Source: Filosporella fistucella
Taxonomy: Eukaryota > Ascomycota > Leotiomycetes > Helotiales
Assembly (NCBI GenBank): GCA_030077755.1
Contig: JAQJZZ010000013.1
Span: forward strand, 248,001 to 312,000
Direction of reading: 5' to 3'
DNA: 64,000 nt
Of the stretch, positions 44,770-55,389 are shown in pieces (position 1 is the stretch's first letter; each line of letters begins with the position of its first letter). Under the pieces are notes generated by a model, which saw only the letters and a list, made by a program, of their open reading frames with translations, searched no databases and was not told where the DNA came from. Position numbers and translations under genes: made by a program.

Positions 44770-46788
44770 ATGCCGACAAATCTTTTAAATCATGAAAGAC
44801 TTGGCAAAGTGCGGGGTATCATATCCGAAGATGGAAAAACAATTCAATATCGAGGCATCAAATTTGCTGAGATAGCTGGCAGATGGCAGGATCCTGTGTT
44901 ATCAGATGGACCACTAAGTAAGAATGGAGAGGGATTTGATGCTACGAGACATGGACCTTCATGTCCACAGCATTCGGGCGGGTTTGCATTCGATCTATCT
45001 CTGATTGGAAATGTGAAGCTGGATTTGGACAATCAAGATCAATCAGAATTTGATTGCCTTACTGTTATAGTTACCGTGCCTGTGGGTGTGAGGAATGGAG
45101 CTAAGCTTCCTGTTTTTGCTTGGTAAGGATGAATTTTACAAACTTCAGATGAAGCTGATGAATGTTACTCAGGGTCCATGGGTCAGTCGTCCCAAATGAA
45201 GCTCGAAATATTTCTTGACAATTCTTGCAGTGGTGGATTCTCAATAGGCAGCAATTCATGGCCGCAGTACGGTTAGTGCTCTCCAATTCTTTTGGCTTAG
45301 AACAAGGAGAAGTATCGGCTAAACTACAGTGCTCAGACCTAGCAAAATTCGTAGCAACGTCAGTGGATGTTGGGAAACCAGTAATTGGGGTCTCAATAAA
45401 GTAAGATGAACATTTTCGAGTTCAGAAATGCGTATTGACTTCTAAGTTATCGTCTAGGTATATTTGGCTTTCTGACTTCGAATGAATTGAAGACATCAGG
45501 CAACCTCGGATTGAAAGATCAAGCTTGTGCTTTCAAATGGGTTAGAAAGATCCATTCAAAAAGAAAAATAATTATCAATCTGACACTGCTTCAGATGCGA
45601 AAGAATATTCAAGGATTTGGTGGAGATTCTAGAAGAGTAACAGCAGCGGGTGAATCAGCTGGCTCAAGTAGGTAACACTCCCTGGTATTGAGAAGGCACT
45701 GATTGTCTCAGTATGTATTGCCACTTTATTGTTATCTTCTGAGAAGGATCTATTTGATCAAGCCATTATCATGTCTGGAGATCCAACATTAAGACGACCA
45801 CGAAGAATGAAGTGGCAAAACTCTCATTATGCCACCAACGTCAGCTTGTTAGACTTAGCAGGAGAATCGTCAGATTCAAGGAGAAAGCAATTGTATACTA
45901 TGAAAGCCAACGATCTAGTTCAGAAGCTGCCTATGTTTCAACATTGGAGTCCAACAGTTGATGGGAGCTATATCGCAAATGAAGTGAACCTGGGGTTACT
46001 TTCCAGCACTGGAAGCTCAGTGGGAAAACCAAATTGGTGTACAAAGATCATGACTGGGGACACATCTCAGGATGTGAGTCTAGTATGAAAGTCGCTGTTA
46101 TCGTGACTAATATTCAAGCAGGGCTCCGTCCTGAAAGGTCGAATAATGGACAACCCTAACATAATGTCTCGACTCCAAGATGCTCTCGAGGCGGATTTCA
46201 ATCAAGAAGAAAGGGAGCAAATCCTCAAAAGCTATAATCTCTCGGGCAATTTAACTAAAGAACAACAATACAAAGGTCTTCTTCAATTATCATCAGATTT
46301 GAGGTTTTATCTCTCCGTACTCAAAGTAGTCGGAGGATGGCAAGAGAAGAAGGATCGGTGCTATAGATATCATTTCCATCAAGTAGTGTTTCCCTCCTCT
46401 CCATCTTCGAATATCAAACTGATTGCCCTCAAAGCAAAATCCTATTCCCGGCACCTATCAACACCTCGCATCTCACGAACTGGACGTCGCATATCTCCTC
46501 CAAAACTTCGGTGACGCATTCCCAGCCTCACACCAAAAGCTAGGAAAGCAAATGGCTGAGATATGGATTGATTTTACTTATGGGAAAGCATGGGAGAAAA
46601 GTGATAGAGAAGAAGTATGTGTTATTGGACCTAATGAGAAAATTAACTTCGTTGGAGAGGAGGAATATGATTTGAGATATAGAGATGGGAGGGGAACGAT
46701 GATGTTGGAAATTGGGTGGGAGAAGTGCTTCAAATTGGGAGAGGTGTTGCAGGGCGTGCATGAGGATGTTTTGCCTTCTAAGCTATGA
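44770..46788 (+). CDS. Type-B carboxylesterase/lipase
   Basis: Nine exons: 44770-45122, 45173-45181, 45231-45271, 45337-45400, 45447-45540, 45595-45667, 45712-46073, 46122-46382, 46435-46788; 536 aa. The open frames look fragmented, but all introns join in frame and rebuild the COesterase order: early block QYRGIKFAEIAGRWQ, oxyanion loop WVHGGGFSIGSN (built over a 9-nt micro-exon), VSINYRLGIFGFL, nucleophile in AAGESAGS, and the catalytic His in QHLASHELDVAYL. So it appears functional. No signal peptide is seen, unlike secreted esterases, so it should be intracellular. It would hydrolyse a carboxylic ester, possibly the entry substrate of this block (inference). The intron after codon Trp at 45540 is in frame and could also be retained. 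Confidence 0.85.
45173..45181 (+). other. 9-nt micro-exon of the carboxylesterase
   Basis: Between a 50-nt and a 49-nt intron, nine bases supply the rest of Trp, then Val-His and two bases of Gly. They complete the oxyanion-hole motif WVHGGGF. Both borders are GT-AG. Confidence 0.7.
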
Positions 46789-47381
46789 TGGAAAAGATAT
46801 AATTATAGAGAAGTTCCTGTATTGTTGAGCTCATAGTCATGCTTCAAAGGAAACTTCCTGCCTGAACACCCTGTCAGAGATTTGTTGCGCCACTAAATTT
46901 ACTTGGTGGGGTATGTTCCCAGTGTTCTGGTCCCTGCAGTAAGACCCTAAAAATTAATGATAGCACTCATTGCGGCGGCTTCAGGTACCGTTCCAGCGTG
47001 TGGGGCAACACGTAGGCCTGAGAGGTGAGTGATCTTTCCTAGAATCGAAACCCACAGTAATTGTTTGTTTTAAATGATTCAAGCGCTCCCACATCTAGTG
47101 TCTCGTTGTTTCAGAGAAAATATCTCAAGGGTGAATTCAATCCTTCCGCAATGAAATTGCAATTCAAGATCTGAACATTGATATCACGTGCCTCTCTATT
47201 CAGCCCCACATCCACACACCTCAGCGGTCTCGGCATTTCCCCATCTCCATCACCACCCTCCCAGCTACCTGTAAACCTATTCTCCAATCACTGTAAAAGA
47301 ACAAAACTCTATTTCCTCTTTCTATATCTGCTTTCAATGCCTTGTCACACGAACTTGCAATCTTTATAGTGGTAGAGCAAG
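46789..47381. promoter_or_regulatory. Promoter of the class III CoA-transferase
   Basis: A 593-bp gap after the carboxylesterase. TGTGGGGC lies at 46999-47006 and GTGGGGT at about 46905-46911. No gene is seen; open frames at 47178-47430 on both strands overlap and are not coding-like. Confidence 0.45.
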
Positions 47382-49068
47382 ATGCTGCAAAGCACATCTC
47401 TTTCCCGAGCGAGTTGCCTCGGCATAGCACAGCGTTGTTTACATAGAAGATTTTCTTCTACGCCTCCGGATTCTCCGAAGCTACCGCTTTCTGGGACGCG
47501 GATATTGGATTTGACGAGGGTTTTGGCAGGGGTGAGTTGAGCTTTTGAGGTGTTCGGTTTTGGGTTTTGATATCACGTGAGAGTTTGTATTTGCTGACTT
47601 TTGGACTTCAGCCATATTGTACTCAGATACTTGGAGACTTAGGGTAAGTTGTAGTCTACTTACTCTTTGAGCTGTTTTGAGTGTGTTGATATGTTTCAAG
47701 GGGCAATGGGCTGATATATCAATCACAGTGCAGAAGTTCTCAAGATCGAGCATCCCACACGAGGAGATGATACCAGACAATGGGGACCGCCGTACGCACC
47801 ACATCTAGATGGTCGCCCTGGTCCGGGAGAGAGTGCTTACTATCTATCGGTTTGTAGATCTGTCCTACTTATTAAAACTCATCACTAACATTGTGTCAGG
47901 TAAACCGCAACAAAAAGTCCATTGGAGTCTCTTTCAAAGAGAAGAAAGGTGCCGATCTGATTAGACAATTAGCACTAAAAGCAGACGTCTTCGTAGAGAA
48001 CTACCTACCAGGTACTCTGAAGAAATATGGTCTTGACTTCAAGACTTTGAGTAAAGCAAATCCGAAATTGATTTATGCGAGTGTGACAGGATATGGACAG
48101 ACGGGACCATATAGTAATAGAGCTGGATATGATGTTATGGTTGAAGCGTGATCCTCACTCTTATTCATTACTCAATCAAATGACTGATTGACTATAGGGA
48201 AATGGGTCTCATGCATATCACAGGCACTAGAGATGGCCCACCAGTCAAAGTCGGTTGCGCAGTCACAGATCTGACTACTGGTCTATACACCGCTAATAGC
48301 ATCATGGCTGCTCTGCTCGGGCGTGCTAAGACTGGCGAGGGCCAACATCTTGATGTTTGCCTAAGTGATTGCCAAGTTGCAACACTATCAAATATGGCTG
48401 AGTCTGTCCTTATCTCTGGAAAGCGAGATACAGGAAGATGGGGCACTTCACATCGTAATCGTTCTCCCCCAACACCTGAATTTATACTGACAAATACCAG
48501 CATCAGTGGTACCCTATCGCTCATTCAAAACCTCCGATGGCGACATTCTCTTCGGAGGTGGAACAGATCGTCTCTTCGGTATCCTATGTGAAGGACTCGG
48601 CAAACCAGAATGGAGCACAGATGAACGTTTCGCAGTTAATTCAGCTAGAGTCGAGCATCGCAGTATTTTAGAGCCGTGGATAGAGGAGATTACTATGTCG
48701 AAGACTACGCAGGAGTGGTTGGAGATTTTTGATGGGACGGGTTTGCCGTATGCGAAGGTTAATGATTTGATGGATACGCTTACGCATGAACATGGTATGT
48801 CTTCTTACTTTCCCCATTATGAAGATTGGGGACCGTATGCTGATTTGTGGTGATAGTTCTGGCTAGGGGAATGGTGAAAGAAATAGATCATCCGAGTTGT
48901 GGACCAATGAAGTTGATTAATACACCTGTTAAATACTCATATTCGACGCCGGGAATTAGGACGCCGCCTCCAACGCTGGGGCAACATACTGATGAAATTT
49001 TGAGGGAGGTTTTGAGTTTGGGCGAAGAGGATATTAAAGAGTTGAGAGGGGATGGTGTAGTGGGGTAG
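47382..49068 (+). CDS. Class III CoA-transferase (CaiB/BaiF; succinyl-CoA:dicarboxylate type)
   Basis: Seven exons: 47382-47531, 47612-47643, 47729-47849, 47900-48147, 48198-48454, 48501-48794, 48857-49068; 437 aa. The family blocks are [40 protein letters not shown], then [19 protein letters not shown] with the catalytic-region Asp, and [17 protein letters not shown]. The presequence ends RRFSSTPPD with a typical mitochondrial cleavage context. Closest eukaryotic relatives are SUGCT-type enzymes that move CoA from succinyl-CoA to glutarate or related dicarboxylates. In this block it may activate another ring-derived diacid (inference). It is the last member of the run; the next genes are broken 2EXR copies. 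Confidence 0.9.
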
Positions 49069-49362
49069 AATGATGGATATCAAGAGTCTATCGAGGCTGC
49101 TGTATATACTGCAAATTCTCGGAGAGGAAGAAGAACACACTTCACCTTTAATATCCCACTACAATCGCCTACCCTTAGAATATTTGCTATATTGTATAAT
49201 GGCAATTCCTACCAGTTGACGCAGTATCTAGCATCTCCCTTCAAGAGCTCAAAGTCCCACTTCCTCCAATCCATTCACTCTCATCCCTCGGTTGCAATTC
49301 AGGGTCCAAAGGCCGAAATCTAAGGCTGACATCCTCCCCTAGCACATCAAGAAATTTCTTTC

Positions 49363-49977
49363 TCAGCGTAGTACAAAAATCCATTTTTCCCCGGTTGTGT
49401 GTGTGTAGAAACCGCTATACAACATCACAATCGAGCGAACACCCGATTTTTCGCATGCTTTTGAGAGATAGCGCGCGATAATTTCAACATCGTCAAGTTT
49501 TCTCCTCTCGATCATTACGACTTGGATTTCAGGAAATGCGTAAGATGAGCGTAGGAATGATAAAGACGTGGAAGCAGTAAGATGTAAGATCGTTGAGCGC
49601 TTAACTCGAATCTCTGTGCTTGGAGATGTAGATTGCATTCTTATCAGTAGGTATTTTGTGACTGTTTGACGTGATTCTTTACATGCTCTCAAGACACCCG
49701 TGATATATTGGCTGCGGAGAGTTTGATATATCGTTACCGCTGACGATGGCGGCTCGTGAGTTTCTGCTTCTTCTAATTCTCTTTCGCTTGGAAGTGTGCA
49801 GGCTCGCAGGAGAATTGTTGGATGCTATGCTGCGAACTCCCATATGGTGAGTCGTAACTCTGTTGGTAGTTCAGAGAACTTTGTGGATGATTTACGTCGC
49901 TCGGTAAGAGCTTGCGAAGAAAGGGAAGTTCTTGCAATACGGCTTACGAGGCGATCGTCGACTTGTGTGGACCCCAT
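49363..49977 (-). pseudogene. 2EXR-domain gene interrupted by an in-frame TAG
   Basis: Reading the minus strand from ATG 49977, the frame gives the 2EXR opening FSELPTELRLTIWEFAA, then TAG (49827-49825), then continues uninterrupted in the same frame with HPTILLRACTLPSEREL and the second family block LRACKESRQTVTKYL to a stop at 49363. The stop replaces a Gln-like position and would arise from CAG by one C-to-T change. No intron can skip it, as there is no suitable donor. 2EXR proteins are a large fungal family of unknown function. Confidence 0.65.
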
Positions 49978-50801
49978 AAATCCTGCTGCAGTGGCAATAC
50001 TACCCTGATTTGATAGGTTGATCCTGAAGTGTATGGATATGTGAAGATTGAGACCCTCTGCCAATGAAAGTGGATTTCTATGAGATGAGTAGAAGTGTAG
50101 AATGATAAACACCCTGAAACTCCGAGATCTGGAGTATGTTGAGGTAATTGACAGTTTTAGGACAGAATCGGATAGACTTTAAATATCCAGAGATCTATAT
50201 AATCGCATGATTGAATGATTTTTTTAATCATTCGCTGGAAGATGGCGTTCACATACTCTTCGAGCAACTATTCAGAAAATTATCCCAAAGATATACGTTC
50301 CTTAGAACCTTTGACTTGATTTCCAAAGTCACGTTGTATTGTCTGAATCGATGAACTAATATTGCAATGCGAGTATAAGAGTCGTGATAGATGGTAAAGT
50401 AAAGGTGACCGCTCGTTGCCCTTAATATCTTGTTGATTCAAAGATGAACGATTTGAATGTGCAGCCATGATGGTATCGATTAGTGATTTAGCTGGATCAA
50501 CTTTGCCAAGCGAGACTTCTCAGGCTTGATATTGCAGCTGCAGGGACACCATTCACACAATTATTTGGTTTCATATGAGTAGTTTGTGACAAATAAAGAA
50601 GTTATTCGCTGAGACGTTGAGCCGTTTCGTGAATTGGACGGCCGCAAAACAGGCAACAAAATACCCTACGACACACCAAATCATATAGGCACATAACAAT
50701 CAACTCTGGGTCAGGTAAATTTGAAATGTGAATTATCTGTCTCTTCCGGAAAGTGAAAATTAAAACACCCACAACCTGCCATAGAGTGAGGAGTATGTAA
50801 T
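49978..50801. other. Gap between the two 2EXR relics
   Basis: No gene is supported. A minus-strand frame at 50280-50468 begins with ATG but lacks homology or splice support. The region is moderately AT-rich. Confidence 0.4.
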
Positions 50802-51894
50802 CTACAAAGTAACCCTACTCGTGAAATTGTTGCCCCCTGAAATAAACGAGAGACACTCCTCTCCAGCTCCTAGGAAGATTGATTGCCTAGCATCTCCTTC
50901 TTTATCAGGACATTGTGAGATCCTATCACCAATCTTGTCACGATATGCTGTCTCCTCTGCATCTGCGAGATGATAAATTCCCATTCGAGTAACGAGTTCG
51001 ATTCTTCCACCACCAGTTTTAGAAAGATTTGAGAGGCTTCTATTCGTCTTCACGTCACGCTAGGTTCAATGCTTTCTTTTGAAGATAATTTTCTAGGGGA
51101 TATGAAATCAGTTTCCCAGGCGCCGGGTCGGATTTTGTACATCTGCTCAGTCCTATGAAAAAAATAAACTCTAAGCCGACGAGCTTTCCCTCTTTCTGCA
51201 ACTCCCTGATCTTATTCTCTGATTCATTTATGGCTTCCATTGGTCTTTTTCCGTCGATTAATTAATAGGGATCATTACTCAGTGCGGTGATTTTCCGCAA
51301 AACCTCGTTCCCAGTCCAAAGTCTTGCGTAACCGCGGAATAATTTGGCATTGCAATATCGGACTAGCATCGTTATCTCTGCAACAAACTAACCAATCAAT
51401 TCAAGGCGAGCAATGCTGCGATATGAGTGTGGTACTGCTGACCATAGAATGCGGGCAAGGTAGATATGAGTACAACGACTAATCCGGATCTCGATGTCAT
51501 CGGCATGTGACCTCAACTTGATTGGCGAAATCTCCTCCACTGACTTTCGTGACTCTCTGCAAGTTCTCAAGATTGAATTAGTATCTGGAACTATTTTGGC
51601 TTCTGGGTCGAGCCTGAAAGTGGGTCGAAATTCAGTCAGTTAGTCAGTCTCATTGTTTGAGCTCTCGCAGAACTGCCACTCAGGCATCAAAGCTATGACG
51701 GGCAATCGTACTGCTAGCTCCCAGATACGGAGTCTCAATTCGACTGGAAAGTCTGGGAATAATGTGAAGGAAAAGAGAGGCTCTACGTTAAGAAAAACTT
51801 CTGAAGAATTCTCTTTCTCGTTGAGAGGGGAAGTGGTCAGAGCATTGGAAGGTGCAACCTTGACAGTGGCCATCATATTGGTTAGGGCATCCAT
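50802..51894 (-). pseudogene. Second 2EXR-domain gene, apparently decayed
   Basis: From ATG 51894 the minus strand encodes FPDFPVELRLRIWELAVRLPVIA, the 2EXR signature. After a probable intron (weak GTGGCA donor near 51682, CAG acceptor at 51617-51615) it continues with LRTCRESRKSVEE, the paired family motif, and then ARLWTGNEVLRKITALSND. An in-frame TAA (51264-51262) follows, yet the same frame goes on with IDGKRPMEAINESENKIREL and ends at 51055. A further coding-like segment follows in another frame to 50802 (RIELVTRMGIYHLADAEET). So at least one nonsense change and one frameshift break it. The TAA would come from CAA by one C-to-T change, like the TAG in its neighbour. Confidence 0.55.
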
Positions 51895-53167
51895 ATCGAC
51901 ATGAGTCTGCTGCTTTTGACGCTTGTCTCGTTCTGAATCTTGTGGTGGGTCAGCGAGATCTTGCACCGTTGCTCACGCCGTACTGAGTTCCTCGGCAGCT
52001 TTGCTAGAAAGATAGTCAGCTATCTAAGATACCAGACAATTAGGAATCAGAACTTACTTCCAATACTTTCAGTCGACGTTAGTCGTGTGTGGTTTCGGCA
52101 AGCCGTAAGTACACGTTCTTGTGTGGTGGAGCTGTGTGTGAAAGGCTATCACACAATCGCGTTGAAAGTCATACTTTTCGTGAGCACGCAATATTTTCCT
52201 CCTACAGTTCGCTATTAAGTACCAGCTCATAAGTTCAAATTCCTGGTGAAAGTCACTTCCACGTGACTAGTAATGACGACGAGAAAGATTGGTTGAAGGC
52301 ATTAGAATGTCAGCTTCGACTTTTCCGGGTCAGTGGAACCTCAATTGGGGTCACCATTTCTCTGATATTCAAGTTGCACTATTACTATTTAGTGTGAAGT
52401 CTGTTGGTTTTCGAATGACCAATCGGCTTACTACTACTACTATTCCTAATCGCCGAGCTACCAGTCCCGCTCAAACCCAGCGCTCAAGACAGTCAGGAAT
52501 GTGGTATTTACAATGCAATCCCCTCCCCATCGCACTATAGAAGAAATGAACTATTGCAACCAAGTTTCATACCCGGAGCGGTGCCATCACATCACCCACA
52601 GCCTGTAAATTCACGTTCCATTATTTGTAAAAGCTGTCAGAGGCAAGAAGAGACGCCGGTGGACCAAACTTAAACTTGGCCCCGTTGTCATGACCAAATT
52701 CAGCGATGACCCTTTGGATACATGCAGCCCTTTCCATTAAGGCTTGCAAGTTCTCCTCCTGTTCATTATAAACCCAAACTATCTTGGTAATTATGTGGGA
52801 ACATATGGCATGGTGGATGCAGGCGAATCGTGAGCTTTAGTTGCAGTTGGCGCTTCGAGAGCAACATTGCCAGCGTTTGGGGCAGCTTCTGTCAAATAGA
52901 CGGCAGGAGACTCTGGTGTTGTCAGTTGAGGTTCCGTAATCCAAGGTGCTCTGGTGTATGCCATGGTTGTGGATGTAATGCTTCGTAATGCTGGCCAGAT
53001 AACAGATGGCAACTTTTGGCATGTAAATCAAAGCGAGTTGGGATTTGTGGATGACTATGGAACTAGAGATTTATCTTGAGGAATTTATATCTTGAGTACT
53101 GTACTAGCAGTATCGTCCGAATTCACCTATTCCCAGTGAATTTCAAATATAAAATTTGAATTTGAAG
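51895..53167. other. Gap with one small possible ORF
   Basis: No gene is supported with confidence. On the minus strand, an ATG at about 52963 opens a short Ala/Thr/Pro-rich frame to 52791 (MAYTRAPWITEPQLTTPESP...). It has a plausible composition but no recognisable domain or splice partner. Other frames are overlapping shadows. Confidence 0.3.
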
Positions 53168-53727
53168 TCAAACTTCTTTACATAAAGGCGAACTCTTTTC
53201 GGTGCCGGCGGAGAGACGAAAATCGAATAGCTGTGCCTTGGAAATTATCTCTCTGACAACTACCTCCCGTGACACCATGTCAACCTTAGAATCTCGCACA
53301 TCTTCCTCCATGTCTTGATACCTCTTTGAAAGAATACACAAGCGGAGAACACATAAAATGGCCATCAGTAGAGGGAATGCATAATTGCCCGCGAAGAGAG
53401 AGAGGTCGATGGTATTTCAGCAGAATTTTGACAAATATTTTCAAAATCTCCAGCCAGTCGTATTCGACTTAACAACAGTAGAGAATAATCAAACATCAGT
53501 CACCTGATTTTCAAGATAATATTGCTTGGATCAACATAGCTAAGCGGAGAACTTGAAACAATAGGAATCTTCACTTCTCTTACAGTAGCATTCTGATGTA
53601 CAACCGAACAATACCACACTTCGTGACAGTAATGACATACAACCTGTTCCAGATATGTTGGAAGTGTCGTAGATCTAAACAGTTCTAGTAGTTTTCTGAA
53701 ATACAAATCAGATGCTGACTCAGGCAT
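53168..53727 (-). CDS. Possible unrecognised membrane protein, two exons
   Basis: Two coding-like minus-strand segments lie close together: 53727 to about 53510 (FRKLLELFRSTTLPTYLEQV, Cys/His pair VCHYCHEVWYC) and about 53460 to 53168 (KYHRPLSLFAGNYAFPLLMA, then CVLRLCILSKRYQDMEEDV). The second contains one hydrophobic segment that could span a membrane. A GTGACT donor follows the first segment, but no acceptor I found joins the two in frame, so the structure is unresolved. I do not recognise a family. It may be a relic. Confidence 0.3.
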
Positions 53728-55389
53728 ATATCACTACACACTGAGTGGTCTTCTGCATAAGTACCAAGACCAGCCAAGCGCGCGTTTGTAGGAGGATGAG
53801 CGCTCTGACCCGTTAAACACTTCAGAATTTAAGCATAAAGTATAACGCTAGATTTGCGACACAGCACGGCCACTTGCTGTTCCGGTAACTAGGTAAACTT
53901 TGGAGGCGACTTTGGACGGGTTAATGCCTGTTGAGGCTCAAGGTTACATTGGCGTTGATTACTCCCCTTTTAGTAAGACAAAGTTAAGCGAGTCGGCCAA
54001 TTCAGACGACGAGATGTCACTTCTTTGTGATCTTCGGTTTTAAACCCTTGTTTCTCTGTTCATGCGCCACAATTTGGAATTCCACAATTACGAGTTCCTG
54101 ATATATGTTGCCTTTAATATGCCGAGACAACTATTTCAACAGACAAGGGCAACTCACAGGCTGAATGAGCTGAGTGGCTCAGAATGAATTTCAAGCCGCT
54201 AAAACATGTTTCAGAATGTTATGGAAGTCATGGCCAATCGTTCGATGGATTTTCTTTATTTAGATGAGGAAATTCGACGAGAGAAGCATCTTCCCTTCAT
54301 GTCTGTTGCAAAGCTTGTCGAACTGTACTGCTTTTCATAGCATTGCGGATATGGCACGGATACTGCTCGAGCAAATTCTCCACATCACGTGCATCATATT
54401 TCATCGAGTATGGGGTTTTGACCCCAAGTTTGTATCGGAACTGACGCCGAGTGGGTCTTGCTAACAATGCCAATTATTTTCCCTGGTGCATAAGTAGACC
54501 TCTACCCCGAGTTGCTTGTCGCATATAAGCTGCCAAGATTTTCCAAAATTCTTGGTCTTCCTTCTTCAGGAAGGAGTCTGGCCATCCTCCTATTCGAATC
54601 GTGATCAAGGGAAAGGGCTTGGAATGCCAAGCTTTCTTGAACTGCAGCAGATTCGTAAACTTATCGGGAGATCGTCGCTGCCGTCGAGTTTAGCATCCTG
54701 TTGGTCACTCACAGTAGCAGACATGTATGAGAACGATCGAGGTGACGTTGCCCCTTCGAAATGGGTGACATTGATGCTCTCGTCAATTCGACATCTAGTC
54801 TGGATAGAAAATAATGGGACTGGGCAGCTTATCGACGAGAATGAGGATGATATAGAAATCCTGAATATTTATGACTCTTTAGGAAGCTACTATGAATAGC
54901 ACTCAAGGCGTCATTGTCTCAACATCACCAGCGATTTCAAGCTGCTCGCAAAGCCTATTCTTGGCAAAGTCTGAAAGATCCTTCCCTTCTCAGTAATACA
55001 ACCGATTCTTCCAGCTATCTCTCCATCTCAGATCATCCTATTTTGCACTGAAACCCCTCTCCAGGTTGTGGATACATTCTGCCAATGTCTGGGTGGGTCT
55101 CTCCGCCATGCCAGATCTCCCCAGGGCAAGTCGATCCTAAGTTTGGAGGAAGAAGAAACTCAGTATCCAAACGCACCAGATTTGCAGTGCTGTCTCAGGA
55201 AAGTGGAGGCTCGACTACCTCCAGAATTATTGCATATGTATAGGCATGTCTTGTCATCAAGGATTTCTCCATCTCTTATCTTTGAGGTTCTTGTTGATAC
55301 TTCTTTTAATATTTTGCAAAGCTGGGCTTTGGTATTCTTTTCTTCTATTTCTTTTTACTTGAGGCTCTGGAAGCCTCTGTTCCTGAGTG
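53728..55389. other. 1.7-kb gap before the ZIP transporter
   Basis: No gene is assigned. A plus-strand frame at 54624-54899 from an ATG (MPSFLELQQIRKLIGRSSLP..., ending ...DSLGSYYE) has plausible composition but no recognised domain. Upstream frames at 54264-54464 and 55068-55412 are not convincing. The last part is the ZIP promoter. Confidence 0.3.

Noticed and set aside
44764..46788. Carboxylesterase as a pseudogene
   Set aside because: Eight consistent GT-AG introns rebuild a full-length enzyme with all catalytic motifs.
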